A stretch of DNA of 31,185 nucleotides from a virus. A program made the translations under genes and the position numbers. The notes under the pieces are model-generated. The model did not search any database. It was not told the origin of the DNA and saw only the letters and a program-made list of their open reading frames with translations. The stretch covers positions 1 to 31,185 of IMG/VR virus record IMGVR_UViG_3300011113_000475, one strand, 5' to 3'. Each line of letters starts with the position of its first letter. The stretch's first letter is position 1. Of the stretch, positions 22,349-28,720 are shown piece by piece.

Positions 22349-24392
22349 ACTCATCGACGCCGCCCTCCACTACGCCCGCCGGGGCTGGCCCGTCCATCCG
22401 CTCAAGCCTCTGTCGAAACTGCCCGCATCGAAGCACGGCTGCAACGATGCCACAACCGACGAGCAAATTATTCGCGCCTGGTGGGCCGAAAACCCGGACT
22501 ACAACATCGGTCTCCGCACCGGTGTGCTGTGGTTCGTTCTCGACGTCGACTCGAAGCACCGGGACGCCGCCGAGTGGCTCGAATCGGTCAGCCTGCCGGA
22601 AACCATCACCGCCATCACCGGCACGAACGGCAGGCATTTCCTGTTTCGCTCGCCAGACTTCCCGGTGACCAACTCGACCTCGAAAATCGGCCCGCACATC
22701 GACATCCGCGGCGCCGGCGGCTACATCGTGGCCGCGCCGTCGATCCACCCGGAAACCCGGCAGGAATACGCCTGGGACTGCGTTGACGAATTCCCTACCG
22801 GACACCCAGCTGAGGCCCCGCAATGGCTTCTCGACCGGCTGATGCCGACCGGATCGCAGCGACTCGGCCCCGCGCCCAACATCATTCCGCACGGCGTCCA
22901 GCACACGACGCTGTTTAAGTACGCCTGCTCGATGCGGTCAAAATACGGCATGACTGAGGAGGAGATGCTACCAGCCGTCGTGGCGCTGTCCAAGCGTTGC
23001 GAGATCGTTCCGCCTGAGCGGAACATGGTCAAGCTGGTCGCCGACGTCTGCAACCGGTACCCGCCGGGGGTGTCGGCTGAATACGCGCAGCCGCAGGCCC
23101 AGACACCCCAAACCATCGAACCCGAATACGAATCAACCGATGTCGAGGTACCAGCGAAGCTCACCCCGAATGCCCACGCCGACCGGATCATGCAGCAGCA
23201 CGCCTTCCTCAACCACAGCGGGGTGCTATACCAATACAACGGCACGCACTGGGCGCAGATCGACACTGGGACGCTGAAACATCTGGCGCTGCGAGCCGAG
23301 CCCAAACACTCCAATATGAAGCGCCGGTCGGAGATCGCCAACCGCATCGTGGACGAGTCGCGGAACGACAACGTGCGCTGGCGCAACCTGGAGAAGTACG
23401 AGATCCCTCTCCTCAACGGAGTAATCGACGTGCGGTCGATGGCTCTGCGGGCGCACCGCAGAACCGACTACCTTCAGTCGTGCGTCCCGCACGAATACGA
23501 CTCGTCTAGCACTTGCCCCGTCTGGCAGGAGTGCATGGATACCTACTTCGGCGGCGACCCTGACCAGGACGCGAAGCAGGACGCGCTACAGGAGTTCTTT
23601 GGCTATTGCCTCATGCCCCACGCCACCTACAAAAAGGCCCTCCTCTGCAAGGGCGAATCCGACTGCGGCAAGTCCACCATCCCGTATCTGCTGCGCGTCC
23701 TGGCTGGCCAGCAGAATTGCTGCGCGGTGGGCGTCGAGTCCATGGACGATCCGCGCAAGCGGGCTCCGCTGCGTGGCAAGCTGGTCAATCTGCTCACCGA
23801 GCTTACCAGCGACGCCATGATTGCCGACGGCGGCTTTAAGACGCTCGTATCGACCGAGGAGCCGATTTTGTTCGACGAGAAATTCCTGCCGCCCGTCCTC
23901 GACGTACCCATCGCCAAGCACGTCATCGTCACAAACGTCCTGCCAACGATCAACGACCGCAGCCGCGGAACCTTCAACCGGCTGCTCCTGATCTCGTTCA
24001 ACCACGTCATACCGCTGGCGCAGCAGGACCGCTCCATCTGGGACAAACTGCGCGGCGAGATCAAGGGCATCTTGCACTGGGCGCTCTACGGAGCGCAGCG
24101 GCTGTACCTAAGCGGTGGTACCTTCACCAGCGTGGGCCGGGTGGAGGTCGAGGAATACCGGGCGAGCCAGAATCCGCTGGTTGAGTGGATCGAGGAGTCT
24201 TGCGAAACAGATCAGGATGCCAAGGCACTGTTATCTGAGATGAGGGATCGGTACAACCGCTGGGCAGGCAGACCTGTCAGTCCAGCCTATTTTGTTTCAT
24301 GTCTCCAGAGCGCCGGCTTCAAGACAACAAAAAACCCAATCAGCGTTGGAGCGAAGAGAGGCCGAGCCTGCATCGGACTCCGCCTCCTGTGA
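22341..24392 (+). CDS. bifunctional primase-polymerase / SF3 helicase
   Basis: The 683-aa product is the likely replication initiator. The start is the ATG at 22341, overlapping the helicase stop. An N-terminal PrimPol domain spans about residues 1-170: RRGWPVHPLKPLSK, IGLRTG, FVLDVDSK with D68/D70, GTNGRHFLF with H99, and DIRGAGGYIVAAPS with D121. A D5/P4-type linker region follows (LNHSGVLYQYNGTHW and EYDSSSTCPVWQECMDTYFG). The SF3 helicase has Walker A GESDCGKST (438-446) and Walker B-like LVNLLTE (481-487). P4 alpha-type proteins combine priming, unwinding and origin binding. The iteron-flanked AT-rich region 570 bp downstream fits as its target. Confidence 0.92.
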   Translation: MSKLIDAALHYARRGWPVHPLKPLSKLPASKHGCNDATTDEQIIRAWWAENPDYNIGLRTGVLWFVLDVDSKHRDAAEWLESVSLPETITAITGTNGRHFLFRSPDFPVTNSTSKIGPHIDIRGAGGYIVAAPSIHPETRQEYAWDCVDEFPTGHPAEAPQWLLDRLMPTGSQRLGPAPNIIPHGVQHTTLFKYACSMRSKYGMTEEEMLPAVVALSKRCEIVPPERNMVKLVADVCNRYPPGVSAEYAQPQAQTPQTIEPEYESTDVEVPAKLTPNAHADRIMQQHAFLNHSGVLYQYNGTHWAQIDTGTLKHLALRAEPKHSNMKRRSEIANRIVDESRNDNVRWRNLEKYEIPLLNGVIDVRSMALRAHRRTDYLQSCVPHEYDSSSTCPVWQECMDTYFGGDPDQDAKQDALQEFFGYCLMPHATYKKALLCKGESDCGKSTIPYLLRVLAGQQNCCAVGVESMDDPRKRAPLRGKLVNLLTELTSDAMIADGGFKTLVSTEEPILFDEKFLPPVLDVPIAKHVIVTNVLPTINDRSRGTFNRLLLISFNHVIPLAQQDRSIWDKLRGEIKGILHWALYGAQRLYLSGGTFTSVGRVEVEEYRASQNPLVEWIEESCETDQDAKALLSEMRDRYNRWAGRPVSPAYFVSCLQSAGFKTTKNPISVGAKRGRACIGLRLL

Positions 24393-24393
24393 C

Positions 24394-24858
24394 CTAGATC
24401 CGTTCCCCCACCGATTCAAACCAGTCATACTTGTCCCGGTAGATATCCGGCCATTTGTCGCAATCTCCATTGAACCTGACGATGTATTCCGCTGCGGACT
24501 CGTTAGGTTTATTCCTTTTGACGTACCAAGTGCCGTCTTCAAGCGGACGGCGTGAGTAGTGCGTCATCCATAGACCGAACTGGGCCCGAGGATTTGCCCC
24601 GGTGAAATACGGAGTCAGAAGATTCTCCGGGACGGAGGATGCCTCAATCCATGTCCCAAATGGAGCCCATGTAAATAGCTTTTCAAGGAACTCCTGGGCC
24701 CAAGGGCGCTCGGCTCCCGTTGATGATGTTTCCCTACCGGAGGAAGGCATCGACGCGATGGCGGCCCTCAGGGCCTTCATATTGGCCCCCTTTAAATCGA
24801 GCAGCGACTCTTTGCCGCAATGCTCACATGTCAGATGGACGTGAAGGTTGATTTTCAT
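24394..24858 (-). CDS. unknown protein, 154 aa, convergent to primase
   Basis: The product starts MKINLHVHLTCEHCGKESLL, with one CxxC pair, followed by a Ser-rich linker and a C-terminal domain rich in Trp and Tyr (YFTGANPRAQFGLWMTHYSR, TWYVKRNKPNESAAEYIVRF). It ends two bases from the primase stop, so the two genes are convergent. Upstream lies the candidate origin. It is not recognised; it may regulate replication or be a moron gene. Confidence 0.6.
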   Translation of the reverse strand: MKINLHVHLTCEHCGKESLLDLKGANMKALRAAIASMPSSGRETSSTGAERPWAQEFLEKLFTWAPFGTWIEASSVPENLLTPYFTGANPRAQFGLWMTHYSRRPLEDGTWYVKRNKPNESAAEYIVRFNGDCDKWPDIYRDKYDWFESVGERI

Positions 24859-24957
24859 AAAATTTGTGATTGATGCGAAATGCCCGATCCTCCCATGGCA
24901 CCAAGATCAGGAATCTACCCCATGGACTCTAAAATTCCAGATTCTCCAGTGATCCCG

Positions 24958-25176
24958 GCACGGGTGACACGGATGACACGGACAGTTTCTATTTTATACT
25001 ACTTTTTATAATTATACCACTTTTTTATATACTACACTCTATCATATTAACACTCTCTGCTCTTTATATATTTACTGTGTCAACCGTGTCAAGGGATATA
25101 AGAGTATATAGAATCAATAGTTTAGGCCGGCACGGATGGGCTTTTTTCATCCGTGCCGCATCCGTGCCATCCGTGT
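24958..25176. other. candidate replication origin: iterons around AT-rich core
   Basis: Three direct 9-bp repeats lie at 24958-24984 (GCACGGGTG, ACACGGATG, ACACGGACA). To the right, GCACGGATG lies at 25130-25138 and the inverse CATCCGTGC at 25148-25156 and 25159-25167, with CATCCGTGT at 25168-25176. Two related GTGTCAACC/GTGTCAAGG units lie at about 25077-25094. Between them, 24985-25075 is strongly AT-rich in an otherwise GC-rich window, as expected of an unwinding element. It lies next to the PrimPol-helicase gene. Origin function is inferred; a promoter or operator array is the alternative. Confidence 0.55.
25128..25158. other. hairpin within candidate origin
   Basis: CGGCACGGATG (25128-25138) and its exact complement (25148-25158) form an 11-bp stem with a 9-nt loop ending in six Ts. 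The arms are themselves iterons. The T-run lies in the loop, not after the stem, so it is not a standard terminator. Confidence 0.6.
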
Positions 25177-25511
25177 CGGATATAGGGGGTGTTGCCCACA
25201 ACTCAGGGGTGGTGTTTGTTTTGGTAGGATTTTTCTGAAGGGGGGTGGGGGTCCGGGGAATTTTCGGCGAGGGGGGCAGCCCAGCGGATTCCCGGTGCCA
25301 AGGCGGGGGCCGGGGAATTTTCGGGGCGTGGCTCAACGGGGGATTCGTGGCGCTGTCAGGGTCCCCAGCTGAAAAGTGGGAGTGTGGGGTCATATGCTTC
25401 ACGCGGGCGGGCGGCCGCGGGCATAGATGGGGGGTGGCCGGCCGGTGGGGGTCGCGCGCGCGCGGATTTAGGAACGCGCGTCCGGGGGCGCGCACGCGCG
25501 CGCCTGGCGCG
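25177..25511. other. G-rich non-coding tract with repeats
   Basis: No convincing gene was found here. The plus strand has many runs of four to six G, and CCGGGGAATTTTCGG occurs twice exactly (25253-25267 and 25310-25324, 57 bp apart). The last 70 bases are dense in CGCG/GCGC (for example CGCGCGCGCGCGG near 25452-25464), and GGCCGGCC occurs around 25435. Proline-rich frames on the minus strand are likely by-products of G-runs. It separates the iterons from the TerS-like gene and might contain a packaging or replication signal. Confidence 0.45.
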
Positions 25512-26159
25512 TCACGCGCGCCCGTCTTCCTCTATGGGCCGGCCGCAGGTGGGGCAGGATTTGCATGAAACGCTTATACTAGGCGCGAGAAGTGTTTTGT
25601 TTTCAGCAACTTGCGAGGATTCGTCGGGATGTTCCACGTGGAACATTGCATCGATGGTGTCGGAAACCCCCAAGTCTGCCATGAGCGCTTTGAGTTGCGC
25701 GTCGGCTTGGTCGAGGTCGAGGATGTGGCGGTGCGTCACCTCGGACCTGCTGACGAACAACCCAGCGGCCTTGGCTATGAGTTCGGTGGCGCGTAGGGCC
25801 TTTCCGCCGTCCTCCCCCTCTGCGAACTGAAGCCACTTGCGGAAACAATAGTCCGCTGCTTCGCTAGTATCAGCAAACACTCTCGCGTCCACCCAGTTCT
25901 GGATCAGTTTTATTGCCACTGAAACCTTTGGGTGTGAGTGAACGTGATAACACTCTATCGACAGAGCATCATCGGTACGAGCAGGGTCCACATCGTAGAC
26001 GCTACGGTAGGCAACAACTTTGGCGATTCCTGCGCCAACCATGACGGCAAAGCGGCGCTGCTTTACAGTGAGCTCCTCCAGCGCCGCATCGATATCCCGC
26101 GGATACCGGACAACCGTGTCCTCTTTCAATTGCCGGATAAGCGCGGCTGATGAGCTCAT
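25512..26159 (-). CDS. terminase small subunit-like protein
   Basis: The 215-aa product shows the pattern of Terminase_2-type small subunits: ELTVKQRRFAVMVGAGIAKV ('LT.KQ..F......G....A'), AYRSVYDVDPART, HPKVSVAIKLIQNWVDARVF, and a later helix GGKALRATELIAKAAGLFVS, like the 'al..l.k..gl' end of the family. It would recognise the packaging site for TerL. It is separated from TerL by over 15 kb, has its own minus-strand promoter region and a C-terminal zinc-like end (CKSCPTCGRPIEED). Its codons for MFHVEH contain a perfect parS site. A TATATT box lies six bases before the ATG and no ribosome site is visible. Confidence 0.6.
   Translation of the reverse strand: MSSSAALIRQLKEDTVVRYPRDIDAALEELTVKQRRFAVMVGAGIAKVVAYRSVYDVDPARTDDALSIECYHVHSHPKVSVAIKLIQNWVDARVFADTSEAADYCFRKWLQFAEGEDGGKALRATELIAKAAGLFVSRSEVTHRHILDLDQADAQLKALMADLGVSDTIDAMFHVEHPDESSQVAENKTLLAPSISVSCKSCPTCGRPIEEDGRA
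25630..25645. promoter_or_regulatory. parS: parS-like centromere site (16-bp perfect palindrome)
   Basis: TGTTCCACGTGGAACA is an exact 16-bp palindrome (18 bp including flanking A and T) identical to a well-known chromosomal parS variant bound by ParB/Spo0J proteins. It is inside the TerS-like coding region. No second copy and no parA or parB gene was found in the window, so host ParB would have to act on it. Confidence 0.75.
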
Positions 26160-26300
26160 AAGAACAATATATTGAAAAAAAGCTTGTAATCAGGTGAGTA
26201 GTTGGAGTATCGTAAAAGAGTAAGGCAGTTCGAGACTGCCCCCGATCAGAAGGGGATTCCCAAAGGGAACAACCAACCAATTTTTACCAGGAGACAAACA
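26160..26300 (+). promoter_or_regulatory. divergent promoter and structured leader
   Basis: This AT-richer gap separates the leftward TerS-like gene from the rightward small-gene cassette. On the plus strand three short hairpins follow each other: GGCAGT/ACTGCC (26224-26240), CCC/GGG (about 26241-26255) and TTCCC/GGGAA (26257-26269), then an unstructured AC-rich stretch and AGGAG before the ATG at 26301. TTGTAA near 26183 could be a -35 but no good -10 was found. Confidence 0.4.
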
Positions 26301-26798
26301 ATGACTTTCAAAACAAGAAGCGAAAAGACAGGGAACGTAGTCCAGGTGCAGGTATGGAAGAGCAGCAGCTTCAACTACCAGGTTCACATTGATGGGGAGT
26401 TTTACTGCGATGCTTCATCCTTGATTGAGTCGGGGGATACCGAGGAGAGCGAAGCGGCTCACCAAGCCGAAATGGTCATCCGGGATCTCGAATCGGATCG
26501 GCTTGTCCAGATCAATGGGGACTGGATTCTTCTTGAGGAAAAGGAGACCAAAGAGCAGCTGCGGGAGGAGATCCGGGACAAAGTCCTGGGGGCAATCGAA
26601 CGCTCCCGCTGCGAGGATGTGACCGTTGATATCCTCCGGGAGCCGGGGATTCGCGGGGAGCTTCTCGTCCAGTGTGATGACCACTGCGATGCAGGAGACG
26701 GGCGGGAGGAGTTCTGGGGGTTGCAGGAAGGGGAGGACGAGGGAGAGGGCTCCCGGATGGTTTGGAAGGTGGAGTTGCTTGCGAAGGGGGTGCGGTAG
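26301..26798 (+). CDS. unknown acidic protein, 165 aa
   Basis: The start is the ATG at 26301 behind CCAGGAGAC. The product opens with a beta-type unit (MTFKTRSEKTGNVVQVQVWK, NYQVHIDGEFYCDASSLI), then a Glu-rich helix (WILLEEKETKEQLREEIRDK) and a second beta unit (VTVDILREPGIRGELLVQCD), ending acidic and basic (VELLAKGVR). It is the first gene after the structured leader and may be highly expressed. No family recognised. Confidence 0.55.
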   Translation: MTFKTRSEKTGNVVQVQVWKSSSFNYQVHIDGEFYCDASSLIESGDTEESEAAHQAEMVIRDLESDRLVQINGDWILLEEKETKEQLREEIRDKVLGAIERSRCEDVTVDILREPGIRGELLVQCDDHCDAGDGREEFWGLQEGEDEGEGSRMVWKVELLAKGVR

Positions 26799-27025
26799 TG
26801 CTTCGTCGTAGGGTCATTTATACCATTGAGATCACCTACGAGAATCGTCCCACTGAGGTGATTCCCCTCTCGGCCAAAACCGACAAGGGGGCAATGCGGC
26901 AGGTTAAGGAGTACCTGCCTCGCGAGGACGGTGGGAAGGTGTTCCTGCACTTCCACCACCACGGCAACGGGGAGGCGTACCTTGACCGGGATGGCAATGC
27001 GTGCTATCCGGGGAGGGCTTGGTAA
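26798..27025 (+). CDS. unknown protein, 75 aa
   Basis: The GTG at 26798 overlaps the previous stop. The product reads VLRRRVIYTIEITYENRPTE... with a helix (KGAMRQVKEYLPREDGGKVF) and a His-rich turn (LHFHHHGNGEAYLDRDGNAC). The pattern beta-helix-beta suggests a small alpha/beta fold. Function unknown. Confidence 0.5.
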   Translation: MLRRRVIYTIEITYENRPTEVIPLSAKTDKGAMRQVKEYLPREDGGKVFLHFHHHGNGEAYLDRDGNACYPGRAW

Positions 27026-27240
27026 TGCCACGCACCACCCCCACCCTCGGAGACACTGCCAGCTTCCCCGACCCCAACGGGGTGCCCATCATCGGCACCG
27101 TAGTCGCCGCCGGTGCCAGCACCATCACTATCGCCACCCTGTACGGCACCACGCACACGGTGCCGATGACATCCTGCCGGGTGCATACCGCGCCCGGCAC
27201 CCGCCTCGCCCAGACTCCTCAGAGCTGGTCCTGGCACTAA
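27025..27240 (+). CDS. unknown beta-rich protein, 71 aa
   Basis: The ATG at 27025 overlaps the previous stop (TAATG). The sequence PTLGDTASFPDPNGVPIIGT followed by VVAAGASTITIATLYG and THTVPMTSCRV looks like a small SH3-like beta barrel. A KOW- or Sm-like fold is possible but not supported by a motif. The non-coding spacer after it holds a ribozyme remnant. Confidence 0.5.
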   Translation: MPRTTPTLGDTASFPDPNGVPIIGTVVAAGASTITIATLYGTTHTVPMTSCRVHTAPGTRLAQTPQSWSWH

Positions 27241-27252
27241 CCTCAGCCCGTC

Positions 27253-27273
27253 CGGCGGCCTACGAATTAGTCC
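27253..27273 (+). repeat. 21-bp exact repeat, copy 2
   Basis: These 21 bases are identical to 11171-11191 in the exonuclease gene, in the same orientation, but here lie in a spacer between small genes. No reading frame is preserved. Confidence 0.7.
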
Positions 27274-27279
27274 TAAATG

Positions 27280-27331
27280 CCCGCGGCTCTCGCGCAGCGG
27301 GGCCAACAACACCACCCCACCCCCAAGGAGA
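27280..27331 (+). ncRNA. hammerhead remnant plus AC-rich leader
   Basis: CCCGC (27280-27284) and GCGGG (27297-27301) match the two stem I halves of the decayed hammerhead at 28426-28475, and the 47 bases 27285-27331 match 28459-28505 at 45 positions. The catalytic core (CUGANGA, stem II, GAAA) is missing, so this copy cannot cleave. The AC-rich part ends in the AAGGAG ribosome site of the next gene. Confidence 0.45.
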
Positions 27332-27336
27332 CCACC

Positions 27337-27576
27337 ATGAGACTGCCACCGAAGAAGGCCCAGGACATCGCCGAGGTCATCGAGCACCTCGCCAAGCACG
27401 AGACGATTTACTACCAGGGGCCGATGGATCACAGGCCTTGGCGTTGCCAAGTGATTCGGTTCCTGGTGAATCGCCTGCACCCTGAGCGCTCCAAGGTCAC
27501 GATCGAATGCGACGGGATCCGGTTCCACGACCTGGGCCTGATCGATCACCTCGACCGATTCTGGCTGCACCAGTAA
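27337..27576 (+). CDS. unknown protein, 79 aa
   Basis: The start is the ATG at 27337, six bases after AAGGAGA. MRLPPKKAQDIAEVIEHLAK is helical, followed by ETIYYQGPMDHRPWRCQVIR and FHDLGLIDHLDRFWLH. The mix of basic and aromatic residues would suit nucleic-acid or protein binding. A hammerhead ribozyme begins eight bases after the stop. Confidence 0.55.
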   Translation: MRLPPKKAQDIAEVIEHLAKHETIYYQGPMDHRPWRCQVIRFLVNRLHPERSKVTIECDGIRFHDLGLIDHLDRFWLHQ

Positions 27577-27583
27577 CCCGCCC

Positions 27584-27642
27584 CGCCCTGATGAGGCCCG
27601 GGGGCTCCGGGCCGAAACGGCACCCCCACCGTGCCGTAGGCG
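27584..27642 (+). ncRNA. hammerhead ribozyme 1
   Basis: All core elements are present in order. Stem I is CGCC (27584-27587) with GGCG (27639-27642). CUGAUGA is at 27588-27594. Stem II is GGCCCGG (27595-27601) with CCGGGCC (27607-27613), loop GGGCU. GAA is at 27614-27616. Stem III is ACGGCAC (27617-27623) with GUGCCGU (27631-27637), so A15.1 pairs with U16.1. The cleavage nucleotide is A27638 (GUA motif), and cleavage would fall between 27638 and 27639. Stem I is open, so this is type I topology. Cleavage would separate the 27337 gene message from that of the TTG-started gene at 27694, leaving the latter a 55-nt 5' leader. Confidence 0.88.
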
Positions 27643-27693
27643 AGCAGCCCCGCGCACCAGCGCAGCACCACACCACCCCCAAGGAGAACGGCC

Positions 27694-27918
27694 TTGAAGA
27701 TCGAACTGATTCACAGATACCGCATCACAGAACTTTCGGATGGCAAGCCAACGGTCACGATCATGGATTTCATTCCGGTCGCGAACGTACCTGGGTACAC
27801 CCATCGGGTCGCGATCAACAACGCACTCACGACCTATTACCTGAGCGATCTCTTCGCACCGAATAAGCGGAACGCGATGGCAATGTTGGAGATCGCGCGC
27901 GAAGGCTCAAAAGACTAG
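27694..27918 (+). CDS. unknown protein, 74 aa
   Basis: The start is a TTG at 27694, seven bases after AAGGAG, in a leader that begins at the hammerhead cleavage site. The product (MKIELIHRYRITELSDGKPT) continues with strands VTIMDFIPVANVPGYTHRVA and a helix NALTTYYLSDLFAPNKRNAM. No family recognised. The spacer after it has a GGGTCG/CGACCC hairpin before the next ribosome site. Confidence 0.5.
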   Translation: MKIELIHRYRITELSDGKPTVTIMDFIPVANVPGYTHRVAINNALTTYYLSDLFAPNKRNAMAMLEIAREGSKD

Positions 27919-27949
27919 ACGGGTCGAGGCCCGACCCAAGGAGACGACG

Positions 27950-28129
27950 ATGTACACGACCGACCAGTACGAAAGCCTGATGCGAGCCCAGCGCGAGGCC
28001 AACGAGCTTTTTGAGCGCCTTGAGACCGCCCCGCCTACCGAGGACGAGATGGCCTTGCAGGAGCGCTATCCGGAGACGCCCCGCACCCAGATCCTGCGGA
28101 TGGTGGTGCGCCAACGGCTGAGCGCCTGA
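27950..28129 (+). CDS. helical protein, 59 aa
   Basis: The ATG at 27950 follows AAGGAGACG. MYTTDQYESLMRAQREANEL, LETAPPTEDEMALQERYPET and TQILRMVVRQRLS are mostly helical and charged. It has a good ribosome site and the same compact style as its neighbours. Function unknown. Confidence 0.5.
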   Translation: MYTTDQYESLMRAQREANELFERLETAPPTEDEMALQERYPETPRTQILRMVVRQRLSA

Positions 28130-28176
28130 GACGCGCACGGGCCGCCCACCAGTCCAGCGAAACGAGGAGATTCCCG

Positions 28177-28434
28177 ATGCGTTCCCCCATCAACCTGTAT
28201 TCGATTACGACCCTCGACGAGCCCAACGAGTGGGCTACCGAGACCCTTTGCGCGCCCGATTACGCAGGGCGCAGCGACGCCATCGTTGGCTTTGAGGCGG
28301 CGCTGGCTGCCGCGATCCGGTTGGCGGACCGCTACGAGGCCAGGGTTGCGATTCTGGGCGACCCGGGACCGGAGGATATCTCGGGCCGCCCCTGGGAATG
28401 CGCCAGCGTACTGCCGCCGGTGCCACCCGCCTGA
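28177..28434 (+). CDS. unknown protein, 85 aa
   Basis: The start at 28177 lies behind CGAGGAGA. MRSPINLYSITTLDEPNEWA is followed by a helix (SDAIVGFEAALAAAIRLADR) and a strand (EARVAILGDPG), ending proline-rich. The plan suggests a small alpha/beta fold. Its stop codon UGA is part of the CUGACGA of the decayed hammerhead. Confidence 0.5.
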   Translation: MRSPINLYSITTLDEPNEWATETLCAPDYAGRSDAIVGFEAALAAAIRLADRYEARVAILGDPGPEDISGRPWECASVLPPVPPA

Positions 28435-28475
28435 CGAGGGCCTCAACGCGCGCGCCATGGCGCTCGCGCAGCGGG
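28426..28475 (+). ncRNA. decayed hammerhead ribozyme
   Basis: Stem I (CCCGC at 28426-28430 with GCGGG at 28471-28475), CUGACGA (28431-28437) and a long stem III (about 28447-28468, loop AU) are kept, and A28470 sits where the cleavage base should be. However, the conserved GAAA is UCAA here, stem II is reduced, and position 16.1 is C69 rather than U, so activity is unlikely. The 47 bases at 28459-28505 are nearly identical to those at 27285-27331. Confidence 0.5.
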
Positions 28476-28510
28476 GCCGACAACACCACCCCACCCCCAA
28501 GGAGAACGAA

Positions 28511-28693
28511 ATGCCAAAACGAAGCAAAAAGGCGGAACAGGAGCATCTCCTGCATCTTGCCATCGAAGCCCAGCACCATTTCTGGGACGTCGCCCGCCAA
28601 CTGGAAGAAGCTCTGGGCTTCGACATCGACGACCTGAGCCAGGATCTTTCGACGGTCAGCATCGCCGACCTACGGAAGCAGGCCAACAGCTGA
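28511..28693 (+). CDS. helical protein, 60 aa
   Basis: The ATG at 28511 follows AAGGAGAACGAA. MPKRSKKAEQEHLLHLAIEA and HHFWDVARQLEEALGFDIDD make two helices with basic start and acidic end. It is preceded by the duplicated AC-rich leader. Function unknown. Confidence 0.5.
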   Translation: MPKRSKKAEQEHLLHLAIEAQHHFWDVARQLEEALGFDIDDLSQDLSTVSIADLRKQANS

Positions 28694-28720
28694 CCAGCCA
28701 CCCACGATCAAGGAGACTTT

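Noticed and set aside
25128-25158. Rho-independent terminator
   Set aside because: The T-run lies in the loop rather than after the stem, and both arms are iterons.
25064-25495. 143-codon proline-rich frame on the minus strand
   Set aside because: It runs through the G-run tract and the AT-rich iteron region, has a repetitive low-complexity composition and no ribosome site; it looks like a by-product of G-runs.
27004-27804. 266-codon minus-strand frame across several small genes
   Set aside because: It crosses genes with good ribosome sites and a hammerhead on the plus strand and has no start signal.
28126-28160. Another hammerhead (CUGAGAC followed by CGAAACG)
   Set aside because: The CUGANGA core is broken (GAC in place of NGA) and no matching stem III or stem I could be drawn.
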